A DNA stretch of 64,000 bases from Verrucomicrobiota bacterium (lineage in GTDB: Bacteria; Verrucomicrobiota; Verrucomicrobiia; Limisphaerales; JACRJZ01): NCBI GenBank assembly GCA_016219875.1, contig JACRJZ010000168.1:1-64000 (forward strand), read 5' to 3'. This document shows, one piece after another, positions 28,901-34,982 of this stretch. The position numbers and the translations under genes are program-made. Below the pieces are notes generated by a model. That model did not search any database. It was not told the DNA's origin and saw only the letters and a list, made by a program, of their open reading frames with translations. How positions within the stretch are numbered: the stretch's first letter is position 1; the number at the start of each line of letters is the position of its first letter.

Positions 28901-31090
28901 GCCGGCATGAAGCTGGCCCGTGACGGCTGGCTGCTTGAACCCGATCCGGCTGCGCTGGCCAGGCAAATGCAATGGGCGTTCACGCATCGCGACGAAGCGC
29001 GCGCCCTCGGCCAGCACGCCAGCGAGCACGCCCGCCGGAACTGGACTTGGGAACACGCCGCCCGCATCGCCGCCTCGCGCCTCCAGCACCTCGCCGGGCG
29101 CGCCCAGGACACAGCGGTCGCCACCTCCCCGCTCAAGCCAACCGCCGTGCCTGCGGTGGCGAAACTCGGCGACCTCGCCAACGCCCGTGCCCTGTTTGGC
29201 GAAAAGAAGTTAGCCGAAGCCTGGACGGCCACGCTGGCGGCACTTGAAGTCCGCCCGTTCCATCCCGAAGCTTTCCTGCTGCTGGCGGAAATCGCGCTGG
29301 CGGCCGGCGACTCCGCGGCCTCCCGCCGTTGTGCAGAACGCGCCCGGCAACTCGCGCCGGAGTGGAAAGCGGCGAAGGAATTCCTGAAATCAAATCAGAA
29401 GTCAGAGGTCAGAGGTCAGAAGTCGGAGCGTGCCGGGACACCAGTTGCCCTCACTCCCTCACTCCCTCATTCCCCTGCCCTGCCTCGCCTCACGGTCTGC
29501 CTCATCACAAAGAATGAGGAGCGATTCGTCGGCCCATGCCTGGACTCCGTTCGTCGTCTCGCGCACCAAATCGTCGTGGTGGACACCGGTTCCACCGACC
29601 GCACGGCGGAGATCGCCAAGGCCCGCGGCGCCGAAGTCCACACGTTCGCGTGGTGCGACGATTTCAGCGCGGCCCGCAACGCCGCCCTGGAGCACGCCCG
29701 CGGCGATTGGGTGCTTGTGCTCGACGCCGATGAAGAACTCCCTGCCGCCAGCGGCGAGAAGTTGCTCAAGGACCTGCGCAAGACCGACGTCATGGCCTAC
29801 CGGTTGCCTATCGTGGACGCGGGTCTGGAGGACGACGGCGGCAATTACGTCCCGCGGCTTTTCCGCAACGCGCCGGGACTCTTCTTCGCGGGGCGGGTGC
29901 ATGAACACGCTTTCGGCAGCATCGAGGCGCGGCGCGCCGAGTGGGGCCTGGACAACCGCCTCGGCACGGCCACGCTGCTCCACTACGGCTACACGACGGA
30001 ACTCACGCAGCGCCGTCACAAGAACGAGCGCAACCTCCGTCTGCTGGAGCGCGCGCTGGAGGAATCGACCCGCGATCCGAATCTGCTCATGAACCACGGC
30101 CTCGAACTGGTGCGCTCCGGCGACCTCATGGGAGGCCTCGATCAATACCTCGCCGCCTACCGCCTCCTCGCGGCCCTGCCCACGGCACAAGTCTCCCCCG
30201 AGCTTCGCGAGGCGCTGCTCACGCAACTCTGCACGCACCTCATGGCGGTGCGGAACTTCGATGGCATTCTCAGCATCCTCGACTCGCCGCTGGCCAAGGC
30301 TGGGGGCTTGACGGCTTCGATGCACTTCGTCGCCGGGTTGTCGCTCGTGCAATTGGGCCGCCCCGCGGACGCCTTGAAGCACTTCGAGCAATGCCTGGCC
30401 AAGCGCCACCAGTCCACGCTCACGCCGGTCAGCCGGGAGGTGCGCGGAGCCGGACCGCGGCACGGGCTGGCGCTGTGCTTGACACATCTGCGCCAAGCGT
30501 CCGCGGCGAAGATCGAGTTTCAAAAGGCGCTGAAAGAGGACCCTCGGTCCCGTCCGGTGCGTATGGATTATGCGCGGTTCCTCCGCTCGCAGGGCGCGCT
30601 CGTGGAGGCGCTCCAGACCTTGCACGGGCTGATCTCGGACAACTCGGGCGACCTCGAAGCCTGGCACTTGGGCGGAGAGATCGCCCTGAGCCGGCTCGAC
30701 TTCCAGGAGTTCGCGCTCGATTGGACCGGTGAGGCCCTCCGCTACCACGGCAAAGATCCGGTCGTCGTGGCGCAGCGCGCCGAGGTCCTGATGCTGGCCC
30801 GTGACTATGCCGGCGCCGCCAGCCTCCTGAAACAGCTTTCCCGCCCCCAGCCGCGCGAACAGGCGCTTGAAATCCTGTGCGCTGTGCTGGCAGGCGAGAC
30901 GAATTTCGCGCCGCCGCCAGATGAAACCCAGGTCAGCCGCACGCTTGTGGATTGGTACCAGCGGCTGTTCAAGTTGGGGGCAGCCGCCCTGTTGGATGAC
31001 ATCAACGGAGCAGTGGCTGAAATAGGCCGGGTTTTGCCGACGGCGGCGCGTTGTCTTTCTTTGGCGCTGGAGGAGGCGCTGCAATCATAA
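19937..31090 (+). CDS. Giant multidomain glycosyltransferase/methyltransferase protein, probable flagellin glycan assembly
   Basis: About 3,717 residues. Domains read in order, with rough positions: nucleotidyltransferase-like region (26-200; YSDIDILCG); FkbM methyltransferase (285-490; NGTFIEVGAFDGDYVSN, VLVVDVEGQEW); unassigned region (497-640); ParB-like domain (650-785; VILDGVHRAAVLRHRG); glycosyltransferase (793-1045; TALIVFSKDRPLQLE); class I methyltransferase (1092-1318; RILDVGAGPLSFLG); GT2 (1323-1535; VSVVIPCYNQAQYLPEAV, PLDADDA); TPR (1598-1702); zinc ribbon (CPFCGG, CARCDT) plus methyltransferase (1737-2018; RILDVGCGWGAFLLNA); GT2-like (2128-2332; VVADDDLVFLPDF); GT9 heptosyltransferase-like (2412-2685); GT4 (2698-3055; GEGFGLPVLEAMACG); TPR; GT2 (3182-3362; VCLITKNEERFVG, VLDADEE); C-terminal TPR (3375-3715). 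No signal peptide or membrane segment is seen, so it is cytoplasmic. Adjacency to flagellin suggests flagellar glycosylation, as with large flagellin glycosyltransferases elsewhere; this is inference. The start ATG 19937 is preferred over 19919 only by position. Linkers contain repeats normally found between genes. Confidence 0.85.
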   Translation: MNHGTPFKEERLPSLPSPEVSARPAASALRLDLRDFFLGPQDYAILRLSENFPNYADYSDIDILCGNPLTFLRHILAVGEAYEARGYTIRVEPLGCQLHVDFYPPGATRLSLRFDLIDNFTEFHKFTVTPEYAAEVLARRKRVERGGVSVFVPQEVDDLALRILEFVEHDPERPSKRKHLDYVKRAGNLAFVERVERFTDLSVLVECASDGGPSFQFARRSRQTAASQESAATKSLLQNCRSRREEVLIPSKSEPPHVGRHEVLKSSSESPYYQLSPTCQIPGLHRLYEQVFGQRANGTFIEVGAFDGDYVSNTSGLADLGWTGHYIEPVPSHAERCRQRHARNAKVQVTQAAIGAGPGRVTLHVGGPLSTANPAMRLQFETLAWAKGHFDTGETVTAEQTTLDAFLAARSVEPGFEVLVVDVEGQEWPVFQGFDIARWQPQMVIVELHDQNPDYRPFHEECRQIVRYFEAHRYFPIFKDGTNTVFVSREKLQSLRERMDYFLIWGHGLAHAEDILKLIRRRRDLEIISIHRKHVGEMAGFVQDIYACDTVPYEHLRDKTRYLLSTPQEVLFILVRNLNSQERIYGDGPFRHIQCALIKDLKEEVRNAFNPRSEGRRTEHHVIHASDYESQVRHVLKVLGLPDLAHYQRQPSAEVNAPYHLDSLEGGQVRTLEVASLDAHILGRGLVPIDDTPHFAYVRGNKTAYSAYYQAHSGELLTDDHAETAFDELIQHLDYGRRGRNGRRDLIVVRRGEQGRYVILDGVHRAAVLRHRGLAWAEAVVADPEPSAQPPARPRTALIVFSKDRPLQLEATLASLQRCCPDLAGAAQTTVLYTTSAPKWERLYDIARREHPEVCFVRETSFRADVLRLAAEAEHVFFLVDDNIFIREFRLGDITAALEQNADALGFSLRLGRNTTFCYSFDTPQTLPPFQTLSAHVLKFDWRKAEHDFGYPLELSSSIYRTAEVLPLLRALDFRNPNSLETVLADNKQRCQTLGGLLCFDISVTFCAPINRVQQVCPTNRAGTRPDHSAESLAGRYERGERLDVAAYAGFTPQACHQEVELRFRQLLPGSPAASTAPVMVHRLLPAYVAPARKQRWEQGIQEEVAFWDEYLQTRGNGSWEKEFAFRLQPEAPLQEHVTRWIEAAEGATVRILDVGAGPLSFLGKRWDGHTVELTAVDALGDHYAGLLRRHGVTPPVPTQRADAEELTVRFPVNHFDAVHARNCIDHSYEAPQAIDQMLAVVKPGGCVLLEHGLREGSTQNGQGFHQWDFFAADGEFIIEDRAGRRVNISRRYAGLAEVCCQVVPEKRWISVRLRKLVPTVMKNHRPLVSVVIPCYNQAQYLPEAVASVVGQTFRDLELIVVNDGSPDNTLAVATELAAQHQDLHLVVLTQPNGGLAEARNAGIRAARGRYILPLDADDAIEPEFLAKTVACLDANPDVPIVGTCRRDFGHVEQVVTGSDYTLAMLLQSNRVNYCALYRREIWQAVGGYDPNMICQGYEDWDFWISCAERGWFARFIPEPLFRYRVKPVSMFTDAQDRDAALRAQIVLKHAGSYGPREVEAARRVLDETPAAPQPAATATPASKPAETPSQTGGAVDASTVDWKAAEDQARAVLAEDPNRLDALNLLAAAALHRREWLTAAEACNRIVQQQPNAVVPVLILGKCFFHLGDSKTAREAYELALRLDPGNDVAQEALAIIANGTQAATPSPVQEERGEAAAPAPALSVPPPLTPDQQKQLDRIPCPFCGGADAYAFRDTADIVRCARCDTVFLRTRHKTEILEEIYQTYADDGSHMALPKTLEQAAASNLMRDYFLKEILQFTRPTGRILDVGCGWGAFLLNARAHGFEPSGLELTRKAVRYANDELRIPVVNTQFLDTPYDAASLQVVTMNHVLEHLPQPREALDKVFRTLKPGGLFCGIVPNVDSFCSTTEREQWFWLDPNYHYVHYSPATLRKHLEAAGFKVERLYTTKGDYGLQQIRDAAVAVHPELRDEAAFSAWLQRIEADGHGEEIRFFARKPALTPDIPSPQPETNPKPEIRNVLEAQKPDCSFPLSTAETALFAELRAAAAAIEQLDWPAAVAHYQRALESAQDNAPLTQALRDAITRLSDLIERSQAPTPSDVSRVTSPGVSFCVITHGKRPEQLRRLLASICALNLPQYEILVGGEPPADLEGVTLVPVPDAARHGRLGEMRNRLTERARFDTLVVADDDLVFLPDFAAGLDRFGNDFDVQCVRFLNPDGTRYWDWATNDGPRGHALLPYDQTDPHVYVTGGLCIMKAGVARRVQWDEGRGFYQGEDADFSRRLHAAGLRIQFNPHCTVVHHDPRCTQLENVILSAEGLRQTATDALKEKRLAAAAGAYARLQLFRPSEAPLFEHVCLAPFTAKRDGRYVFLSDELLPAQADADLNAQSLIATAQSLGDLLQHIGPFYAHFGGAGDALLLLATFLDQHPNATVVSYPNSVGAAKAFFDAFPSIHRVIFLPPRESAKIHVMLRMLMRRLPNCRGSGVTPETDYFKEWHAGLDIFKTYGVNPRPAWPVQFRQTVRDRQVVLAPRGSMTGMVGTKRNIIDPKIWPDLLTLLRDAGLQPVILGTPDERADYPCPEGCTDCRSFSFAEQMQHIAESALFVGADSWGKSFAALAGLPTLVFEPIKRADWLGKKDASDHVFLEPWPTITVVKDLDECRAALARLGNLKSQISNLKSVSVSWHGPFDNSGSLALVNRELSRELERLPGVRVRRAGFSSSNRSDSLDSSDGPPLPITLRHAWPPNWEPAERGPLVVIQPWEFGALPEQWVRKAKRVDEFWVPSNYVRQLYLDSGVLADKVFVVPNGIDPDCFRPDTTALALPTLKKFKFLFVGGTIHRKGPDLLLAAYLKTFTAADDVCLVIKDFGGDGVYAGQTLSEQIRAAQARPDAPEILHLTEALPPGALPGLYTACDCLVHPYRGEGFGLPVLEAMACGLSVIVTSGGAADDFASNGFVLHLPAARHSIGREVAGMKLARDGWLLEPDPAALARQMQWAFTHRDEARALGQHASEHARRNWTWEHAARIAASRLQHLAGRAQDTAVATSPLKPTAVPAVAKLGDLANARALFGEKKLAEAWTATLAALEVRPFHPEAFLLLAEIALAAGDSAASRRCAERARQLAPEWKAAKEFLKSNQKSEVRGQKSERAGTPVALTPSLPHSPALPRLTVCLITKNEERFVGPCLDSVRRLAHQIVVVDTGSTDRTAEIAKARGAEVHTFAWCDDFSAARNAALEHARGDWVLVLDADEELPAASGEKLLKDLRKTDVMAYRLPIVDAGLEDDGGNYVPRLFRNAPGLFFAGRVHEHAFGSIEARRAEWGLDNRLGTATLLHYGYTTELTQRRHKNERNLRLLERALEESTRDPNLLMNHGLELVRSGDLMGGLDQYLAAYRLLAALPTAQVSPELREALLTQLCTHLMAVRNFDGILSILDSPLAKAGGLTASMHFVAGLSLVQLGRPADALKHFEQCLAKRHQSTLTPVSREVRGAGPRHGLALCLTHLRQASAAKIEFQKALKEDPRSRPVRMDYARFLRSQGALVEALQTLHGLISDNSGDLEAWHLGGEIALSRLDFQEFALDWTGEALRYHGKDPVVVAQRAEVLMLARDYAGAASLLKQLSRPQPREQALEILCAVLAGETNFAPPPDETQVSRTLVDWYQRLFKLGAAALLDDINGAVAEIGRVLPTAARCLSLALEEALQS
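20646..20731. repeat. Palindromic element family 1, copy B (inside the glycan gene)
   Basis: Full-length copy: outer TTCAAAACT / AGGTTCTGAA ends, left arm CAGCCGACGTGAGGAGG, right arm CCTCCTCACGTCGGC. It is translated in frame as a linker containing SKSEPPHVGRHEVLKS between the nucleotidyltransferase-like and FkbM domains. Confidence 0.9.
26013..26053. repeat. Heptanucleotide array in the glycan gene (CCGAAAT type)
   Basis: Degenerate 7-base units such as CCGAAGC CCGAAAT CCGAAAC, coding for a NPKPEIRN linker between the zinc-ribbon methyltransferase and the next TPR/GT2 segment. Related to the array at 51766-51912. Confidence 0.55.
26293..26325. repeat. Degenerate heptanucleotide array in the glycan gene (ACGTTTC type)
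   Basis: ACGTTTC ACGCGTT ACGTCTC units directly before the GT2-like domain that starts GVSFCVITHGKRPEQL. Confidence 0.4.
28002..28030. repeat. Heptanucleotide array in the glycan gene (AAATCTC type)
   Basis: Four 7-base units AAATCTC AAATTTC AAATCTC AAATCCG encoding NLKSQISNLKS exactly at the junction of the GT9-like and GT4 domains. Confidence 0.7.
29385..29475. repeat. Two short tandem arrays in the glycan gene (AGAGGTC heptamer and CTCACTCC octamer)
   Basis: 29385-29427 holds AGAAGTC AGAGGTC AGAGGTC AGAAGTC units encoding KSEVRGQKSE. 29450-29475 holds three CTCACTCC-type octamers. Together they form the linker between a TPR block and the last GT2 domain. Confidence 0.7.
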
Positions 31091-31259
31091 GCGGGTGGGG
31101 CATCAAGGGGCGTGGAGAGCCGTGCCGACGCCGTGACGCATGCCGCCCACGGGAAGGTTGAACTTAAAGCTGAGCCACGGTTGGACGCGGATCGCTTCGC
31201 GGTGAAGTCCAACCAAGGCTGAAGCCGTTGCCGGTGGCCGATTGCACGTCGCCCCAACG

Positions 31260-31303
31260 TTTTCAACGGCCAACCTGCAACTTTCAACCGGCAACTTGGA
31301 ACG
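31260..31303. repeat. Heptanucleotide array (CAACyyx type)
   Basis: Degenerate 7-base units TCAACGG CCAACCT GCAACTT TCAACCG GCAACTT in phase over about 40 bases. Confidence 0.6.
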
Positions 31304-31321
31304 ACGGTCCATGGGAGCCTC

Positions 31322-31377
31322 TTTCAAAACCGTAGAAGTTTGAGCCTCCTCACGTCGGCGGCTACCGAGTTTTGAAA
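31322..31377. repeat. Palindromic element family 1, copy C (left arm deleted)
   Basis: Keeps both ends, TTTCAAAAC and its inverse GTTTTGAAA, and the right arm GAGCCTCCTCACGTCGGCGG, but the left arm is missing. This copy is intergenic and shows the element's terminal inverted repeats most clearly. Confidence 0.8.
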
Positions 31378-31406
31378 TTGCCTCATAGGAAGAGCCTTCG
31401 CCTTGG

Positions 31407-33674
31407 TCACGCCGCCTTGTCCAGCAACTCGGCGATCAGGGAAGTCGCCTCGCGGACGTTGTAGGGTTTGTTCAGGACGCGACAGCCGTACTCGTCCACG
31501 ACTTCTTTGCGCTGGTCCAGTTCCAGGTAGCCGGAAGCGAGCACGCACTTGGTCCGGGGCCAACGCTCCGACACCTGCTTGATGAGGTCCAGTCCGTTCA
31601 TCCCTGGCATGTCGTAGTCGGTCAGCACCAAATCCACGGCAGCAGCCTCAAGGTGCTGGATGGCTTCGCGGCCCGTGGGCGCGGTCACAACCTCGTAGCC
31701 CGCCACTTTCAGGAAAGTTTGTGTGAACTCGCGCACCAAGTCTGAGTCTTCCACCACCAACACGCGCCCGCTGCCGTTCTGCAGGCGCGGTCCCTTGGGC
31801 TTGGCGGGCGCGGCCACCGCCTCTCCCGCGGCCGGCAGAAAGACATGGAAGGTCGTCCCACGGCCCACGGCTGTTTCGATCTCGATGAAGCCGCCGGCGT
31901 CGCTCACCACCTGATGCACAATCGCCAGTCCCAGTCCGGTGCCGGCGCCTTTGGCTTTCGTGGAGAAGAACGGCTCGAAAATGCGCGGCAGGACCTCCGG
32001 GGGAATGCCCTTGCCGGTGTCGGCCACGCTGCACCGGACGAACTGCCAGACTTCGGAGCGCGAAGTCTTGAGGAACTGCTCCGGCGTCAGAGTCACCAGC
32101 GCATTGCTGATCGTGATGGCTCCGCCCCCTGCCATGGCGTCTTGGGCGTTGACGCAAAGGTTGAGCAGGAGCTGCGAGGCGCGCGTGGCGTCCATGCGCA
32201 CCTTGGCCGGCCCCGGGGCGGGCTGGAGGTTGAACTTCACGCCGGCAGAAAAAGTCCGGCGGGCAAGCTGGCTGGCTTCCCCGATGAGCTGGTTGAAATC
32301 GAGCACCTCGGCGCGCACTTCCGACACCCGGCTGAAGGTGAGGAGCTGGCGTGTGATCTCGGCGGCGCGACCGGCCGCCTGGTCGATGTGTTGAATCCGC
32401 TCCCGCAAGTTCGCCGTCAACTCCGACTCCAGCGCCATCAAGCTGGCGTTGCCGCGGATCGCTTGGAGCAGATTGTTGAAGTCATGGGCGATGCCGGCGG
32501 AGAGCGTGCCCACCAGTTCCATCTTCTGCGACTGGAAAAGCTGCTGCTGCAACCGGCACAGCTTGGTCTGGTCAATGACCTGGTAGATCAGGCCGGTGAC
32601 CTCGCCCTCGCACTTCCACGGGGCCACTTTCACGAGCCAATGAAAGCCGTCAGGGCCGTCGCACTGTTTCTCGTGCGCCTGGCCATCCCGAAGCACGGAC
32701 TCGAAAAGGGCGCGGAGTTCCTCGCGATGGACGGCGTCCGGCGCGTACTCGAGCAGCCCACGGCCCAATTCGGGAGCATTGCCGATGGCGAGCCAGCCGT
32801 GCTGGGCAGGAAGCTGGCGCCAACCGTCATTGAAGTGAGTCAGCCGCAGGTTGCGGTCGAGCGCGTACACCGCCGAATTGATGGACTGGAGAATACTGAC
32901 GGCGAAGTGGTGCTCGCGGCGAAGTTCGCTCTCGAGCCGCTTGCGCTGCGTCACGTCCCGCTCGCAGGAAGCGTAGCCGAGGAATTCCCCCTGGCGGCTG
33001 AAGATGGGCGAAATGCTCGCCTCGACCACATAGACCACGCCGTTGCTGCGGACGTTGAGGAGTTCGCCCGTCCAATCGCGCCCCGCCTGGATGCTGGCGA
33101 GATACTGCTGAATCGTGGCGGCTTCCCCCGGTGCTCGCAAGAAGTCCGCCGGCACCCCGAGGGCATTCTCGATCGTGTAGCCGGTGCTGGTCTGAAAGGC
33201 AGGGTTGACGAACACGATGCGCAAATCTGTGTCCGTCACGAAGAACACGTCCGGAGTGGCGTCGATGGCGGTAACGAGGCGCTGGACGTGGGATTCCAGG
33301 CGGAACTGCTGGCTGGTGTCGCGGAAGGCGACGTGCCACACCCCGCCGGTCAGCGGGGTCAGCCGCACGTCCGCCGTCATGCAGGGGCGGCCCTGGTGCT
33401 GGATGGAGACGCCGACCAGGTTTTCCGCGCGCTCCGTGCGGCGCTGCAACAGGTCCGCGAGGCGGCGCCCCATGACGGGATCAAAGAGGGAAGGCAGATG
33501 GACCTCGCGCGCCGCTCCGTTCGGCGGGAGTTTCAAGACGCGCACGGCCTTGCGATTTGCGTCCTGGAGCATGCCGTCTCGCGCACACACCACTTCCGCC
33601 TCCTCAGAGGTCTCAAAGACACACCGCCACCAGTTTGCGCTCTGGGCGGGGTTCAGAATGGGTCCGTCCGCCAT
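31407..33674 (-). CDS. Hybrid PAS sensor histidine kinase with receiver domain
   Basis: Two-component sensor, about 755 aa, without transmembrane segments, so probably cytoplasmic. Order: a PAS-like N-terminal region (about 20-125), PAS (about 131-246; TPDVFFVTDTDLRIVFVNPA), PAS (about 258-370; NSAVYALDRNLRLTHFN), a dimerisation/phosphoacceptor segment (AGIAHDFNNLLQAIRGNA, His near residue 396), an ATPase domain (DTGKGIPPEVLPRIFEPFF near 555) and a C-terminal receiver (VLVVEDSDLVREF; phosphoacceptor Asp in DYDMPGMNG near 687). ATG 33674 (MADGPILNPAQSANWW) is chosen; the frame continues 375 bases upstream through low-complexity sequence that holds another repeat. No response-regulator gene is adjacent, so the output partner is unknown. 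Confidence 0.9.
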   Translation of the reverse strand: MADGPILNPAQSANWWRCVFETSEEAEVVCARDGMLQDANRKAVRVLKLPPNGAAREVHLPSLFDPVMGRRLADLLQRRTERAENLVGVSIQHQGRPCMTADVRLTPLTGGVWHVAFRDTSQQFRLESHVQRLVTAIDATPDVFFVTDTDLRIVFVNPAFQTSTGYTIENALGVPADFLRAPGEAATIQQYLASIQAGRDWTGELLNVRSNGVVYVVEASISPIFSRQGEFLGYASCERDVTQRKRLESELRREHHFAVSILQSINSAVYALDRNLRLTHFNDGWRQLPAQHGWLAIGNAPELGRGLLEYAPDAVHREELRALFESVLRDGQAHEKQCDGPDGFHWLVKVAPWKCEGEVTGLIYQVIDQTKLCRLQQQLFQSQKMELVGTLSAGIAHDFNNLLQAIRGNASLMALESELTANLRERIQHIDQAAGRAAEITRQLLTFSRVSEVRAEVLDFNQLIGEASQLARRTFSAGVKFNLQPAPGPAKVRMDATRASQLLLNLCVNAQDAMAGGGAITISNALVTLTPEQFLKTSRSEVWQFVRCSVADTGKGIPPEVLPRIFEPFFSTKAKGAGTGLGLAIVHQVVSDAGGFIEIETAVGRGTTFHVFLPAAGEAVAAPAKPKGPRLQNGSGRVLVVEDSDLVREFTQTFLKVAGYEVVTAPTGREAIQHLEAAAVDLVLTDYDMPGMNGLDLIKQVSERWPRTKCVLASGYLELDQRKEVVDEYGCRVLNKPYNVREATSLIAELLDKAA

Positions 33675-33865
33675 ACACGATAATCCAGTCCGGGCGCTTC
33701 CTTGCGCCGCGACGGCCTTATCGGCAGCGCCAGCGCGGGGTTTAGGAAAAGATGGCGGATTTGCGGGGGGCGCGAGCGAGTTGGGGGGATCAGAAGCGTG
33801 AGCGGGTTTCGGAAGGCCGAGCCGTCCCCCGGCGCACCTCAATCTTACCTGGACTCGTGCATGTT

Positions 33866-33931
33866 GGTGGGCAAGCGCCCTCGCGAGCCGTTGGACTCGC
33901 ACCCGCGCCACTCGCGAGTACGCTCCCCCCC
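33866..33931. repeat. Palindromic element family 3, copy 1
   Basis: Left arm GGTGGGCAAGCGCCCTCGCG, right arm CTCGCGAGTACGCTCCCCCC, forming a stem of about 20 bases with mismatches. A relative lies at 47458-47529. Confidence 0.65.
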
Positions 33932-34009
33932 ATTCTTTATGAGCCTCCAAACGGAAGCTGCTTGTCGGCACCCAATCTGGCCTTCTTCGTCTGTCCTCTG
34001 TTCTCTCCG

Positions 34010-34045
34010 CTTTGCCCTTCGCCCTTTGCCCTTGGCCTCCCTTTC
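34010..34045. repeat. Heptanucleotide array (CCCTTTG type)
   Basis: CGCTTTG CCCTTCG CCCTTTG CCCTTGG, four 7-base units in phase. Confidence 0.6.
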
Positions 34046-34127
34046 CCATTTTCCTTCTTTGCGGTCATCTGGCCGCTGGTGAAGTCGGCTGCCGTTTTTG
34101 ACATGCGTGCGCCGGCAGGTATTGATG

Positions 34128-34973
34128 TCAGGGCATGATCATCTTGAGGCGATAGAAGCGGGATCCCTGCGCTGCGTCGCCGTCCGTTACGGAAACCCGG
34201 TGATCGTTGCCGAGGACCGGTTCGCCCAACGGCTCCCACCGTGCTCCAGGACCCAGCGAACCAGCAACCTCCAGTTGCCAGGTGCCGCCGGCCGGGGCGA
34301 CAAATCCGACACTCATTTGGGCTCCGTTCGGTTTAATGGAAACCAGGACGCCGGCCTGGAACGCCGCCTCCAGCCAGACCGAAGGCGAATGGATGGGGCC
34401 GGCGTCAACGCCGTTGGTCGATGTGTCGAAGGCTTGGAAGCCCACGCGATAGAGGCCGACTTTGGTCACGGTGAAACGGCGTCCGTGAATGTGGCCGTAA
34501 GGATCGGTCCCAGGTGAACCGTCGCTCTCGCTCAACGCCCAGAGGTTCGTGCTGATTTGGCCGGCGGGGAGCGACTCACTGGGGGCGGTAGAACCGCTGT
34601 CCCAAAAGCCAAACTGGCCTTCCGCCGGAGCCTCCAGGCAGGACATCCGAAACCGGATGAACGACCCCGGCGCGGGCGCGGCAGGATCGGGCCCGGCGTG
34701 CGCGGCGGTCGCAGGCAGCGCCGTCAACGTGTAGTTCCCTTGGAAGTAGCCGGCAAAGCGGCCGGCGTTGGTGTAGCCCAGCGTTTTGACGTAGCCCGAG
34801 TCGGCAGCGAACTCGTAGCCGTTGATGAAGGCCAGCATGTCGCCCTGATCGAGGCCCAGAGCGCCTACATCAAGGTGGCCGTGACCCTGGGCGTGGAGGT
34901 CAAGTTGAGTGATCAGTGCCAGTCCCAAGACCAGCGCCAGGCGTTTGGAAGTGTGTATTTCAGAGGATTTCAT
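34128..34973 (-). CDS. Secreted protein with an HG-type surface-anchor domain (choice_anchor_M-like)
   Basis: 281-aa exported protein of unknown function. The N-terminus MKSSEIHTSKRLALVLGLAL is a signal peptide with likely cleavage after LHAQG. The body contains HGHLDVG, a Gly/Pro-rich beta-strand region and GHIHGRRFTVTKVGLYRVGF, which resembles the repeat seen in surface-anchored proteins of Actinobacteria and Verrucomicrobia (TIGR03769/choice_anchor_M type). The C-terminus ends GSRFYRLKMIMP, like the ends of other extracellular proteins in this window (the M36 protease ends GQRFYRLRVP), perhaps a shared terminal module. It lies 9 bases downstream of the pseudopilin gene on the same strand. 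Confidence 0.6.
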   Translation of the reverse strand: MKSSEIHTSKRLALVLGLALITQLDLHAQGHGHLDVGALGLDQGDMLAFINGYEFAADSGYVKTLGYTNAGRFAGYFQGNYTLTALPATAAHAGPDPAAPAPGSFIRFRMSCLEAPAEGQFGFWDSGSTAPSESLPAGQISTNLWALSESDGSPGTDPYGHIHGRRFTVTKVGLYRVGFQAFDTSTNGVDAGPIHSPSVWLEAAFQAGVLVSIKPNGAQMSVGFVAPAGGTWQLEVAGSLGPGARWEPLGEPVLGNDHRVSVTDGDAAQGSRFYRLKMIMP

Positions 34974-34982
34974 GCTTGATGT

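Larger units (their letters stand above)
31091..31406. other. Repeat-containing gap between convergent genes
   Basis: 316 bases between the glycan gene and the histidine kinase, whose ends converge. No gene is supported. It holds a heptamer array (31260-31303) and a partial palindromic element (31322-31377). Confidence 0.7.
33675..34127. other. Gene-free gap with repeats
   Basis: 453 bases between the kinase start and the surface-protein stop. It holds a palindromic element (33866-33931) and a degenerate heptamer array of CCCTTTG type (34010-34045). No gene is supported; the kinase promoter is expected near 33680-33800, but no clear boxes are visible. Confidence 0.65.
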
